The translations under genes were made by a program, and so were the position numbers. Shown here piece after piece: positions 38,856 to 47,745 of a stretch of DNA of 64,000 nt (position 1 is the first letter of the stretch; the number at the start of each line of letters is the position of its first letter). Location of the stretch: assembly GCA_003211695.1 (NCBI GenBank), contig QCSA01000006.1, positions 1 through 64,000 of the forward strand, in the 5' to 3' direction. Under the pieces are notes generated by a model, which saw nothing but the letters and a program-made list of their open reading frames with translations, was not told the DNA's origin and did no database searches. Origin of the DNA: Pelagibacteraceae bacterium AG-464-P07 (GTDB lineage: Bacteria; Pseudomonadota; Alphaproteobacteria; Pelagibacterales; Pelagibacteraceae).

Positions 38856-39407
38856 ATGTTTGATAAAAATAATTATAAACAAAAAATGAACAAAACCTTT
38901 GAGGCTTTTACAAAGGATTTATCAACTTTAAGAACAGGCAGAGCGAACGCTAGTATGTTGGATACTATCAAAGTTGATGTTTACGGACAAAAAATGCCAA
39001 TCAATCAATTAGCAACTATTACTGCACCTGAACCTAGATCTTTGAATATCCAAGTTTGGGATCAAAACAATGTGGAACTTATTGACTCTTCAATACGAAA
39101 ATCAGAAATGGGTTTAAATCCTCAAATTGATGGTCAATTAATTAGAATTCCGATTCCAAATTTGAATGAGGAGAGAAGGAATGAGTTAAAAAAAATGATT
39201 AAAACTATGGCAGAAAAAAGCAAAGTATCAATTAGAAATATAAGAAGGGAGGCCAACGATATATTAAAAACAATGTTGAAGGAAAAGAAAATTGGGGAAG
39301 ATGAGAACAATAAATACGAAAAAGAAGTTCAAACTATTACAGATCAAGAAATAAAAAAAATTGATGAAAAAGTATCTCAAAAAGAAAAAGAGATAATGAC
39401 AGTATGA
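38856..39407 (+). CDS. frr: Ribosome recycling factor
   Basis: This factor splits post-termination ribosomes together with EF-G. The 183-residue protein shows the standard FEAFTKDLSTLRTGRANASMLD, NQLATITAPEPRSLNIQVWD and PIPNLNEERRNELKKMIKTMAEKSKVSIRNIRREAND. Its TGA overlaps the ATG of uppS (ATGA). It is normally preceded by pyrH, which is missing here. Confidence 0.96.
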   Translation: MFDKNNYKQKMNKTFEAFTKDLSTLRTGRANASMLDTIKVDVYGQKMPINQLATITAPEPRSLNIQVWDQNNVELIDSSIRKSEMGLNPQIDGQLIRIPIPNLNEERRNELKKMIKTMAEKSKVSIRNIRREANDILKTMLKEKKIGEDENNKYEKEVQTITDQEIKKIDEKVSQKEKEIMTV

Positions 39408-40081
39408 ACCCAGCTAATCATGTTGCCATAATTATGGATGGTAATGGTAGATGGGCATTAAAAAAAGGGAAATCAAGAAATTATGGCCATCAACAAGGAC
39501 TCAGGACAATAGAAAAAATTGTTAATTATTCAATTAAAAAAAAAATTTCTTATTTAACATTATTTACATTTTCAAGTGAAAATTGGAAAAGGCCAAAGAA
39601 TGAAGTTAATTTCTTATTTAATTTAGTAGTAAATTATTTCAAAAAAAATTTACTTAAAGTTATTAAAAATGGCATTAAGGTAAAAATCATTGGAGATAAA
39701 TCCATGTTAGCAGGTAATTTGAGGAAAATAATAAAACTTACAGAGAATAAAACTAAGAATAATAAGAAAATTTCAGTTCAACTAGCTTTAAATTATGGAT
39801 CGAAACATGAAATAATTAATAGCTTCAAAATTATAAATAAAAATAAACAGGAAATTACAAACAAAAACTTTGAAAAAAATCTTTATACTTCAGGTTTTCC
39901 TGACCCTGATATTTTAATAAGAACCGGTGGCCAAAAAAGACTTAGCAATTTTTTGTTATGGCAAATAGCTTATACAGAAATTTTTTTTGTACATAAAATG
40001 TGGCCTGATTTTAATAAAAATGATTTTCAAAAAATATTAAATAAATTTATAAAAATTAAAAGAAATTTTGGAAAAGTTTAG
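39404..40081 (+). CDS. uppS: Undecaprenyl (polyprenyl) diphosphate synthase
   Basis: This cis-prenyltransferase makes the C55 lipid carrier for peptidoglycan and O-antigen. The catalytic IMDGNGRWA segment is near residue 10, followed by LTLFTFSSENWKRPKNEV, LALNYGS and [27 protein letters not shown]. At 225 residues it is slightly short but complete. It overlaps frr by 4 nt, and its TAG shares a base with the GTG start of cdsA. Confidence 0.95.
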   Translation: MNPANHVAIIMDGNGRWALKKGKSRNYGHQQGLRTIEKIVNYSIKKKISYLTLFTFSSENWKRPKNEVNFLFNLVVNYFKKNLLKVIKNGIKVKIIGDKSMLAGNLRKIIKLTENKTKNNKKISVQLALNYGSKHEIINSFKIINKNKQEITNKNFEKNLYTSGFPDPDILIRTGGQKRLSNFLLWQIAYTEIFFVHKMWPDFNKNDFQKILNKFIKIKRNFGKV

Positions 40082-40761
40082 TGACTGTAGAACTAAGAAA
40101 AAGAATAATAACATCAATCATTTTGTTTTTAGCTACAATTTTTTGTGTTTTGATACATAAATTTGTTTTTATACTCTTACTTTTTGTAATTTTATTTATA
40201 TGTTTTTATGAGTGGAGCAATATTAATAATAAATATTTTAAGCATAAGCAGCGAAATAGTTGGAAATATTTCTTTATTCAATTTGTTGGATTAGTTTATT
40301 TATTTATTTTTTTAGGTACGTCTATAGCTTTAAGAGGCAATAATTTTGATAGCATAATTTTTTTTATTATTATTTTATGTATATGTTTTTTTTCTGATAT
40401 AGGTGGCTATGTTTTTGGTAAAGTTATAGGAGGAAAAAAATTAACCAAAATTAGTCCAAATAAAACAATTTCAGGAAGTTTGGGTTCTTTTATTTTTTCT
40501 ATATTACCAGTATTTTTATTTAATTTACAAAATTATGTCGCTATGTCTTTTGATGTTTTACCAAAAAATATACTACTCTGTTTAATTATTTCGTTAATCT
40601 GTCAATTAGGAGATTTATTGATTTCTTATTTTAAAAGATTAAACAAAGTTAAGAATACGGGAGCTATTTTACCTGGGCATGGAGGATTGCTAGATAGAAT
40701 AGATGGATTAATTTTTGCTATACCTACAGCATATATTTTAAAAATTACACAGATATTTTAG
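40081..40761 (+). CDS. cdsA: Phosphatidate cytidylyltransferase
   Basis: This integral membrane enzyme makes CDP-diacylglycerol for all phospholipids. The signature KISPNKTISGSLGS and the C-terminal QLGDLLISYFKRLNKVKNTGAILPGHGGLLDRIDGL are clear. It has 226 residues with about six hydrophobic segments. It begins with GTG overlapping the uppS stop by 1 nt, and dxr starts 1 nt after its own stop. Confidence 0.93.
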   Translation: MTVELRKRIITSIILFLATIFCVLIHKFVFILLLFVILFICFYEWSNINNKYFKHKQRNSWKYFFIQFVGLVYLFIFLGTSIALRGNNFDSIIFFIIILCICFFSDIGGYVFGKVIGGKKLTKISPNKTISGSLGSFIFSILPVFLFNLQNYVAMSFDVLPKNILLCLIISLICQLGDLLISYFKRLNKVKNTGAILPGHGGLLDRIDGLIFAIPTAYILKITQIF

Positions 40762-40762
40762 T

Positions 40763-41926
40763 ATGAAAATTAATATTGCAATACTTGGCTCAACTGGTTC
40801 CATTGGTGAAAACATATTGGATATTGTCAGAAAAGATAAAAAAAATCTTAAAGTAGTTTTATTAACAGCTAATAAAAATTATAAAAAATTAATCAAACAA
40901 GCCAAAGAATTTAAAGTAAAAAATATTCTAATTTACAATGATAAATATTATGAATTTTTAAAAGTAAAATTAAAAGACAGAAAAATAAATATTTTTTCAA
41001 GAAAGACAAAATTAAATATAATTTTAAAAAAAAAAGTTGATTATACTATATGTGGTATATCAGGCTTAAGCGGTCTTAAACCTACTTTAGATGTAATAAA
41101 ACTTACAAAAACTATAGCTAGTGCAAATAAAGAATCCATTATCTGTGGTTGGAATTTAATAATGAAAAAATTGAAAAAATATAACACTAAGTTTATTCCA
41201 ATTGACTCTGAACATTTTTCGATATGGAATTTAACTAAAGAATATTCAAATGACGATATAGAAGAGATCATACTCACTGCTTCTGGAGGGCCACTTCTTA
41301 ATTCACCAATTAAAATTCAAAAAACAATAACGCCAGAAAAGGCAGTCAGGCATCCAAATTGGAAAATGGGTAAAAAAATTTCAGTGGATTCAGCAAACTT
41401 GATGAACAAAATTTTTGAAATAATAGAAGCTAATAGAATGTTCAATTTTGATTTAGATAAATATAAAATATTAATTCATCCACAGTCATATGTACACACA
41501 ATCATAAAATTTAAGAATGGATTAATAAAAATGTTACTACACGATACAAATATGAAAATACCAATTTTTAATTCTATTTATGACAATAAGATAAAATATA
41601 TATCTTCAAAAAAAATTAATTCAAAAACTTTAAATAACTTGAACTTTTATGAAGTTGATAAATTGAAGTTTCCTTCAATTAAACTTTTAAAAAAAATATC
41701 TAAAGAAAATACTCTTTATGATACCGTCATAACTATTGCTAATGATGAACTGGTTAAACTTTTTTTACAAAATAAAATTTCCCTTAGGCAGGTGGTAGAA
41801 AACTTAACAAAAATTATAAATTTGAAAGAGTATAAAAAATATTATTCAAAAAAACCCACTTCACTTGACGAAATATATAAAGTTAGCGAATTGGTGAGGT
41901 TGAAAACTAACCGTATAAGTGTATGA
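40763..41926 (+). CDS. dxr: 1-deoxy-D-xylulose 5-phosphate reductoisomerase
   Basis: The second step of the MEP isoprenoid pathway, making 2-C-methylerythritol 4-phosphate with NADPH. The Rossmann motif is ILGSTGSIGENILDIV, then KESIICGWNLI, the metal/substrate segment PIDSEHFSIWN, and HPNWKMGKKISVDSANLMNK. It has 387 residues. In most Proteobacteria rseP separates dxr from bamA, but here the bamA frame begins at the dxr stop. The last pathway enzyme seen in this window is ispF at the right edge. Confidence 0.95.
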   Translation: MKINIAILGSTGSIGENILDIVRKDKKNLKVVLLTANKNYKKLIKQAKEFKVKNILIYNDKYYEFLKVKLKDRKINIFSRKTKLNIILKKKVDYTICGISGLSGLKPTLDVIKLTKTIASANKESIICGWNLIMKKLKKYNTKFIPIDSEHFSIWNLTKEYSNDDIEEIILTASGGPLLNSPIKIQKTITPEKAVRHPNWKMGKKISVDSANLMNKIFEIIEANRMFNFDLDKYKILIHPQSYVHTIIKFKNGLIKMLLHDTNMKIPIFNSIYDNKIKYISSKKINSKTLNNLNFYEVDKLKFPSIKLLKKISKENTLYDTVITIANDELVKLFLQNKISLRQVVENLTKIINLKEYKKYYSKKPTSLDEIYKVSELVRLKTNRISV

Positions 41927-41937
41927 TCTGTGATTCC

Positions 41938-44178
41938 ATGAAAAAAACTTTATTACAATCGTTATTCTTTCTTGTTTTTTTAATAACAATATCTTACGCA
42001 GAAATTGTTAAAGAAGTTAAAATTGTGGGTAATATCAGAGTATCCCCCGAAACCATTGTCCTGTTTGGTGATGTAAGAGTAAATGAAGATTACAATGTTC
42101 AAAAGATAAATGAACTGTCTAAGCAATTATATGATACCAATTTCTTTTCTTACTTAGAAATTGATTTAAGTAATGGTGTCCTAAAAATCACGGTTAAAGA
42201 GAATCCTATAATCCAAACATTAATTTTCAATGGAATTAAAGCAAAAAAACATAAAGAAGCAATAAAAGAAGTTATTGAATTAAAAGAAAAAACTTCATTT
42301 GTAGAAAATAAATTGGCTAGAGATATTCAAAGAATTAAAAGTGCTTTTAGAAATCTTGGATTTTATTTTATTGAAGTAGAAGCTTATGCGAAAGAAAATG
42401 TAAACAATTCAATAGATTTGATTTATGAAATTAATAAAGGGAAACGTGCTAGAATAGGAAAAATTGTTTTTATAGGAGATAAAGAATTTAAAGACAGCAA
42501 ATTAAGAGGAATTATTACATCGGAAGAGAGTAAAGCATGGAAAATTATATCTTCTAAAAAATATTTAAATAAAGAGAGAATTAATTTGGACACTCGTCTT
42601 TTAGAAAATTTTTATAAAAGCAAAGGTTATTACCAGGTCAAAGTACTAGCGACAAATGTAATATACGAACAAGGTGAAGGATTTCTATTGACCTATAATA
42701 TTAATGCAGGAAAAAGATTTAGGTTTGAGAATGTTTCCTTAATAATATCGGAAACTTTGGATAAAAATTCTTTTGTCGAAATCACAAAAGATCTTCCTAA
42801 ACTTAAAAATAAGTATTATTCGCCAAAAAAAATTAAAAAAATTCTTGATAGTATAGATAAATTATCTACGAAAAAAGATCTTCAGTTTATAAAATCTGAA
42901 CTAATCGAAACAATTAAAAATGATAAGTTATTAGTAACAATAAATATTTTTGAAGGTCAAAAATATTTTGTTGAAAGAATAAATATAGTTGGAAATAGTG
43001 TTACTGAAGATAATGTTATAAGAGGTGAATTAGAACTGGACGAAGGAGATCCTTACAGTTTGTTACAACTGAATAAATCTTTAAATAATCTCAAAGCAAG
43101 AAATATATTTGGAAAAGTTGATAAAACTATTTATGAGGGCTCTTCACCAGATCTTAAAATTATTACTATTGAAGTTGAAGATAAAGCTACCGGTGAAATT
43201 TTTGCTGGCGCCGGGGTGGGTACTTCAGGAGGAACAATTGGGGGTGGTGTTAAAGAAAATAATTTTTTAGGTAGAGGCATTAGATTGGATGCTAATCTAA
43301 GTGTTAGTGAAACAGCTATAAGAGGAAAGTTTTCTGTAATTAACCCAAATTATAATTATAGCGGCAACGAAATTAGATTTACAGGAGAAAGTACTAAAAC
43401 AAGTAAAATGACATCATTTGGTTACGATAGCAGTAAGACAGGTGTTTCTTTTGGTACTACATTTGAGCAATATGAAGATCTTTATGTATCTCCAGAACTA
43501 TCTACTTATTATGAATCTTTATCAACAAATGATAATGCTTCTGCAGCTCTCAAACTGCAAGAAGGATCATATATTGATACTGAGTTAAGATATTCAATAA
43601 TTCAAGACAAGAGAGATCGTAAGTTCCAGCCAACAGAAGGTTATAGAGCATCATTTAACCAAAAGTTGCCCCTATATTCAGAAAGTCCATCTATTTTAAA
43701 TGGATTTAATTACTCGGCTTATCATAGCTTCAGCGAAAATTTAATAGGTTCTCTTAAATTTTACGGAAGAGCAATTAATTCGCTTTCAGACAGTGATGAC
43801 GTTAAACTTTCTGAAAGATTATATATACCCGCAAGATACTTAAGAGGATTTGAGGCTGGAAGAATAGGACCTGTTGATGCATTAGATCATGTGGGTGGAA
43901 ATTACGCAACATCCTTAAGTTTTAGTGCTGGATTACCAAAACTGTTACCTAATCTTACAAATGCAGATGTTAGTGTATTTTTTGATACAGCTAATGTATG
44001 GGGAGTTGATTATGATAATAGCATTGATGACTCAAACAAGATTAGATCAGCATTTGGAGTTAGTGTAGATTGGTTTACGGTTGTAGGGCCATTGAATTTT
44101 TCTTTTTCAGAAGATATAACAAGCGCAGGTACAGATAAACCTGAGTCTTTTAGATTTAATATTGGTACAACATTCTAA
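41938..44178 (+). CDS. bamA: Outer-membrane protein assembly factor BamA
   Basis: The central Omp85 insertase of the outer membrane. A signal peptide (MKKTLLQSLFFLVFLITISYA) begins at the ATG at 41938; an ATG at 41923 would add five residues and is less likely. About five POTRA repeats follow (to roughly 400, including VERINIVGNSVTEDNVIRGELELDEGDPY). The C-terminal beta-barrel begins with GEIFAGAGVGTSGGTIGGGV and ends in a terminal Phe (NIGTTF), the usual barrel signal. It is followed directly by skp. Confidence 0.95.
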   Translation: MKKTLLQSLFFLVFLITISYAEIVKEVKIVGNIRVSPETIVLFGDVRVNEDYNVQKINELSKQLYDTNFFSYLEIDLSNGVLKITVKENPIIQTLIFNGIKAKKHKEAIKEVIELKEKTSFVENKLARDIQRIKSAFRNLGFYFIEVEAYAKENVNNSIDLIYEINKGKRARIGKIVFIGDKEFKDSKLRGIITSEESKAWKIISSKKYLNKERINLDTRLLENFYKSKGYYQVKVLATNVIYEQGEGFLLTYNINAGKRFRFENVSLIISETLDKNSFVEITKDLPKLKNKYYSPKKIKKILDSIDKLSTKKDLQFIKSELIETIKNDKLLVTINIFEGQKYFVERINIVGNSVTEDNVIRGELELDEGDPYSLLQLNKSLNNLKARNIFGKVDKTIYEGSSPDLKIITIEVEDKATGEIFAGAGVGTSGGTIGGGVKENNFLGRGIRLDANLSVSETAIRGKFSVINPNYNYSGNEIRFTGESTKTSKMTSFGYDSSKTGVSFGTTFEQYEDLYVSPELSTYYESLSTNDNASAALKLQEGSYIDTELRYSIIQDKRDRKFQPTEGYRASFNQKLPLYSESPSILNGFNYSAYHSFSENLIGSLKFYGRAINSLSDSDDVKLSERLYIPARYLRGFEAGRIGPVDALDHVGGNYATSLSFSAGLPKLLPNLTNADVSVFFDTANVWGVDYDNSIDDSNKIRSAFGVSVDWFTVVGPLNFSFSEDITSAGTDKPESFRFNIGTTF

Positions 44179-44708
44179 TGAAATTGAAATATATTGTAAA
44201 AATATTTGTAATTATTTATTTCATTTTTGGAATTACAAATTCTTTTGCTGAGAATAAAATTGTTTATATTGATATGAATAGGATCTTAGAAAAAAGCAAA
44301 GTAGGCATTTTCGTTGAAAAAGAACTAACAAAAATTCATGAAGAAAAATTAGATAAATTTAGTAAAACAGAAGAAGAATTGAAGAAGGAAGAAATAGATC
44401 TTATATCCAAAAGAAATATTATGGATAGAGAGGAGTTTGATAAAAAAGTTAAATTTTTGAATGAAAAAGCTCAAAATTATCAAATTGAAAGAAGAAAATG
44501 GTTTGATGAGATAGCCGATAAAAGAAATAAAGCTAGAGCTGAAGTATTAAAATCTTTAGACCCAATTTTAAGTGAGTATTTTGAACAAAATCAGATTTCA
44601 ATTATGTTATACAAGAGAAATATAGCTATTGGAACTAGTGAACTAGATATTACTGATATAATTATAGATAAATTAAATAAAAAACTACCATCTATAAAAT
44701 TAAATTAA
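44178..44708 (+). CDS. skp: Periplasmic chaperone Skp/OmpH
   Basis: A periplasmic holdase for outer-membrane proteins, 176 residues. A signal peptide (MKLKYIVKIFVIIYFIFGITNSFA) is followed by NKIVYIDMNRILEKSKVG and a long charged coiled coil (about 50-110), as in Skp trimers. It lies between bamA and lpxD, the classical order, sharing one base with the bamA stop. Sequence identity is low, as usual in the family. Confidence 0.88.
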   Translation: MKLKYIVKIFVIIYFIFGITNSFAENKIVYIDMNRILEKSKVGIFVEKELTKIHEEKLDKFSKTEEELKKEEIDLISKRNIMDREEFDKKVKFLNEKAQNYQIERRKWFDEIADKRNKARAEVLKSLDPILSEYFEQNQISIMLYKRNIAIGTSELDITDIIIDKLNKKLPSIKLN

Positions 44709-44710
44709 GA

Positions 44711-45709
44711 GTGAGTAATAATTTTTTTTTTAAAAATAAAGGTCCTTTTTCTATAAAAAAGATAATAGCTGTATCTGGTAGTGAAAATTATTCTGAACTA
44801 GATAAAAAAATTAAAATACACAATATAACAGATTTATTTAGAGCTAAAGAAACAGATATTACTTTTTTACATTCTGTAAAATACAAAAATCCTGCTTTAA
44901 ATACAAAAGCAATTGCTTGCATCACAACAAAACGTTTAGCAATATATTTGCAAGAAAATTGTTTTAAAATAATCGTTAATAATGTTTTATTGTCTGCTGC
45001 AAAAGTATCAAAATTGTTTTACCCAGAAGCTGACTTTGATTATCTTGATCAAACCCTTGCCTCTTCTGACAAACTTAAAAAAAAATATATTGATGTAAAA
45101 TTTGGAAAAAATGTATTAATTGGAAAAAATGTTCATATTGGTAAAAATACTATTATAGGAAACAACTCTATAGTTGAACATAATGTTAAGATCGGTCAAA
45201 ATTGTCAGATAGGTTCTGCTGTTATAATAAAAAATTCGATACTTGATGATGAGGTATACATAAAAGATGGAGTTAAAATTGGTATCAAAGGATTTGGTTT
45301 TATACCTGATAAATTAGAAAATTTTAGAATTCCTCACGTTGGCAAAGTTTTATTAAAAAAAGGAGTAGAAATTGGTTCAGGATCTACAATTGATAGAGGT
45401 TCAATCACAGATACAGTCGTAGGTGAAAATACTTTCGTAGATAATCTGGTTCAAATAGGTCATAATGTAAAAATTGGCAAAAATTGCATGATAGTCTCCC
45501 AAGTTGGAATATCTGGAAGCACAATTATAGGTGATAATGTTGTAATTGGAGGTCAAGCCGGAATTTCAGGTCATTTAAAAATTGGCAATAATGTTAAAAT
45601 TGGTGGGAATAGTGGAGTTATTAAAGATATTCCTGATAATAAAAAAGTAATGGGATACCCTTCTATGGATTTCAAAAAATTTGTTAAAAATTGGAGAACA
45701 AATGGATAA
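44711..45709 (+). CDS. lpxD: UDP-3-O-acylglucosamine N-acyltransferase
   Basis: The third step of lipid A synthesis, adding a hydroxyacyl chain from acyl carrier protein. The N-terminal domain (to about 105) precedes a long left-handed beta-helix of hexapeptide repeats (IGKNVHIGKNTIIGNN...). The catalytic His is in VQIGHNVKIG, and GGQAGISGHLKIG follows. It has 332 residues and a GTG start. It overlaps fabZ by 8 nt. Confidence 0.94.
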   Translation: MSNNFFFKNKGPFSIKKIIAVSGSENYSELDKKIKIHNITDLFRAKETDITFLHSVKYKNPALNTKAIACITTKRLAIYLQENCFKIIVNNVLLSAAKVSKLFYPEADFDYLDQTLASSDKLKKKYIDVKFGKNVLIGKNVHIGKNTIIGNNSIVEHNVKIGQNCQIGSAVIIKNSILDDEVYIKDGVKIGIKGFGFIPDKLENFRIPHVGKVLLKKGVEIGSGSTIDRGSITDTVVGENTFVDNLVQIGHNVKIGKNCMIVSQVGISGSTIIGDNVVIGGQAGISGHLKIGNNVKIGGNSGVIKDIPDNKKVMGYPSMDFKKFVKNWRTNG

Positions 45710-46157
45710 TAAAGCTCTTAACAAAGAACAAATAATAAATTTGCTTCCACATAGAGAGCCAATGCTACTAATTGATGAATTAATAAACATTATACCAAAT
45801 AAATCTGCAGTAGGAGTTATACATGTTAAAAAAGAATCTTTTTTTTTTCAAGGACATTTTCCAGGTCAACCAATTATGCCTGGAGTAATAATTGTAGAAG
45901 GTTTTGGTCAGGCAGCAGCAGCACTTACAGCTTATAGTTTATCTTCAAATGAAGTTGAAAACAAATTAGTTTATTTAATGAGTGTAGATAAGGCCCGTTT
46001 TAGAAATCCAATTATGCCAAACTGTAAGCTTCTACTTGAAATTGAAGCTATCAGATCACGTGGTAGAGTTTGGAGATATAAAGGAATAGCAAAAGTTAAT
46101 GGTAAAAAAATGGCCGACGCAGAATGGGCAGCAACAATTATGGATAGAAGTAAATAA
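45702..46157 (+). CDS. fabZ: (3R)-hydroxyacyl-ACP dehydratase
   Basis: This enzyme dehydrates hydroxyacyl-ACP in fatty-acid elongation and competes with LpxA/LpxD for the same substrate. The hot-dog fold carries the catalytic His in LLPHREPMLLID and Glu in GHFPGQPIMPGVIIVEGFGQAAA. The ATG at 45702 is chosen over a TTG at 45681 because GGAG lies 5 nt upstream of it and it gives the normal 151-residue protein. It overlaps the lpxD stop (ATGGATAA). Confidence 0.95.
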   Translation: MDNKALNKEQIINLLPHREPMLLIDELINIIPNKSAVGVIHVKKESFFFQGHFPGQPIMPGVIIVEGFGQAAAALTAYSLSSNEVENKLVYLMSVDKARFRNPIMPNCKLLLEIEAIRSRGRVWRYKGIAKVNGKKMADAEWAATIMDRSK

Positions 46158-46160
46158 ACA

Positions 46161-46943
46161 ATGATTCACAAAACTTGCATAATTGATTCAAAAGCCAAAA
46201 TTTCAAAAACTGCTAAAATAGGCCCGTATACAATTATAGGTCCAAACGTTGAAATTGATGATGAAATTGAAATACATTCACACGTTAATATTACAGGTTA
46301 TACAAAAGTTGGAACAGGTACCAAGATCTTTCCATTTGCAAGTATAGGAACCCAACCCCAAGATTTGAAATATAAAGGTGAGAAAAATAGTTTAGTTATT
46401 GGAAAAAATAATATTGTTAGAGAGTATGTAACAATTAATCCTGGTACAGAAGGAGGCGGAGGCGTAACAAAAATTGGTGATAATTGTTTGTTTATGATCT
46501 CTTCTCATATAGCCCATGACTGTATAATTGGAAATGATGTTGTCATAGCAAATAATGTCCCTTTGGGAGGACATGTAGCTATTGAAGACGGGGTTATTAT
46601 TGGAGGAAACTCTGCTGTACAGCAGTTTACTAGAATAGGAAGATTGGCCATGATTGGTGGTATGACTGGAGTATTAAAAGATGTCATTCCCTTTGGTTTA
46701 TCATTCGGCAATAGAAACTTTTTAAAGGGTATTAATATTATTGGTTTAAAAAGAAAAAAATATGAAAATAAAACTATCATGCAATTAAATGAAGCTTATG
46801 AAAAAATATTTTCATCAAAAAATTTACATGAAAATTTAAGTAATATTAACGGAGAATATAAAAATAACGAACTTGTGCAAGAAGTTACAAATTTTATTTC
46901 TAAAGATAAAAAAAGACCTATTTGCTCGCCTTTGAAGAATTAG
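46161..46943 (+). CDS. lpxA: UDP-N-acetylglucosamine acyltransferase
   Basis: The first step of lipid A synthesis. The 260 residues have a hexapeptide beta-helix (IGPYTIIGPNVEI...), the catalytic His segment MISSHIAHDCIIGN, ANNVPLGGHVAIEDGVIIGG and a C-terminal helical domain. It follows fabZ by 3 nt and precedes lpxI by 7 nt, matching the standard alphaproteobacterial lpxD-fabZ-lpxA-lpxI-lpxB order. Confidence 0.95.
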   Translation: MIHKTCIIDSKAKISKTAKIGPYTIIGPNVEIDDEIEIHSHVNITGYTKVGTGTKIFPFASIGTQPQDLKYKGEKNSLVIGKNNIVREYVTINPGTEGGGGVTKIGDNCLFMISSHIAHDCIIGNDVVIANNVPLGGHVAIEDGVIIGGNSAVQQFTRIGRLAMIGGMTGVLKDVIPFGLSFGNRNFLKGINIIGLKRKKYENKTIMQLNEAYEKIFSSKNLHENLSNINGEYKNNELVQEVTNFISKDKKRPICSPLKN

Positions 46944-46950
46944 AATAATC

Positions 46951-47745
46951 ATGTTGGGTTTGATATTTGGAGAAACAAATTTTCCATTAGAAATTCTAAA
47001 AAAGGTTAAAAAAAAACATATAAAATATTTAATTATTGATTTGACCAAGAAAAAAAATTTCAAAAAAGACAAGAATAGTTATGCGGTATCCATCGGACAA
47101 TTTGGAAAAATCATAAAAATTTTTAAAAAAAATAAATGTAGAAAAGTCTTATTTGCTGGAAAAGTTAAAAAACCAAATTTTTCTAAGCTTAGATTAGATT
47201 TTAAGGGCATTTATTATATTCCTAGGATTGTTAGGAGCTCAAAACTAGGTGATGCAGCAATTTTAAGAGAAATAATTAAAATATTAAAACAGGAAAAAAT
47301 AATTACTCTAAGTTCTTTAACTTATAATCCTGAACTTACACTTAAAAAAGGAACTTATTCTAAAATTAAACCTAACAAAGAAGACAATCTTGATATTGAA
47401 AAAGCGATATCAACACTAGGCAAATTAGGTAAATATACTTTTAGCCAAGGAACTATAGTTAGAAACAACAAGGTTGTTGTGATTGAGAGGAAAGGAGGGA
47501 CTGAAAGAATGTTAAAAATAAACAGAACTAAAACACAAAGAAATAAAGGTGTTTTAGTTAAGTTTCCTAAGAAAAAACAAGATCTAAGAATTGATTTACC
47601 AACAGTTGGATTAAAAACTTTAGTTCAATGCAAAGCTGCAGGACTTAAAGGAATTGTTTTAAAAGCAAAGCAACATGTTTTTTTAGAAAAAAACAAATGC
47701 ATAAATTTTGCTAATAAAAACAAGATGTTTTTAACAGTTAAATGA
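46951..47745 (+). CDS. lpxI: UDP-2,3-diacylglucosamine pyrophosphatase LpxI
   Basis: This enzyme hydrolyses UDP-2,3-diacylglucosamine to lipid X. It is the alphaproteobacterial replacement for LpxH. The 264-residue protein has KVLFAGKVKKPNF, LGDAAILREI and VVVIERKGGTERML, matching the DUF1009/LpxI family. Its place between lpxA and lpxB supports the call. Its stop overlaps the lpxB ATG by 4 nt (ATGA). Confidence 0.92.
   Translation: MLGLIFGETNFPLEILKKVKKKHIKYLIIDLTKKKNFKKDKNSYAVSIGQFGKIIKIFKKNKCRKVLFAGKVKKPNFSKLRLDFKGIYYIPRIVRSSKLGDAAILREIIKILKQEKIITLSSLTYNPELTLKKGTYSKIKPNKEDNLDIEKAISTLGKLGKYTFSQGTIVRNNKVVVIERKGGTERMLKINRTKTQRNKGVLVKFPKKKQDLRIDLPTVGLKTLVQCKAAGLKGIVLKAKQHVFLEKNKCINFANKNKMFLTVK

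Noticed and set aside
44711-46943. Repetitive IGxN-type patterns as DNA repeats or CRISPR
   Set aside because: They are the protein hexapeptide repeats of LpxD and LpxA; the nucleotide sequence is not repeated at regular CRISPR spacing.
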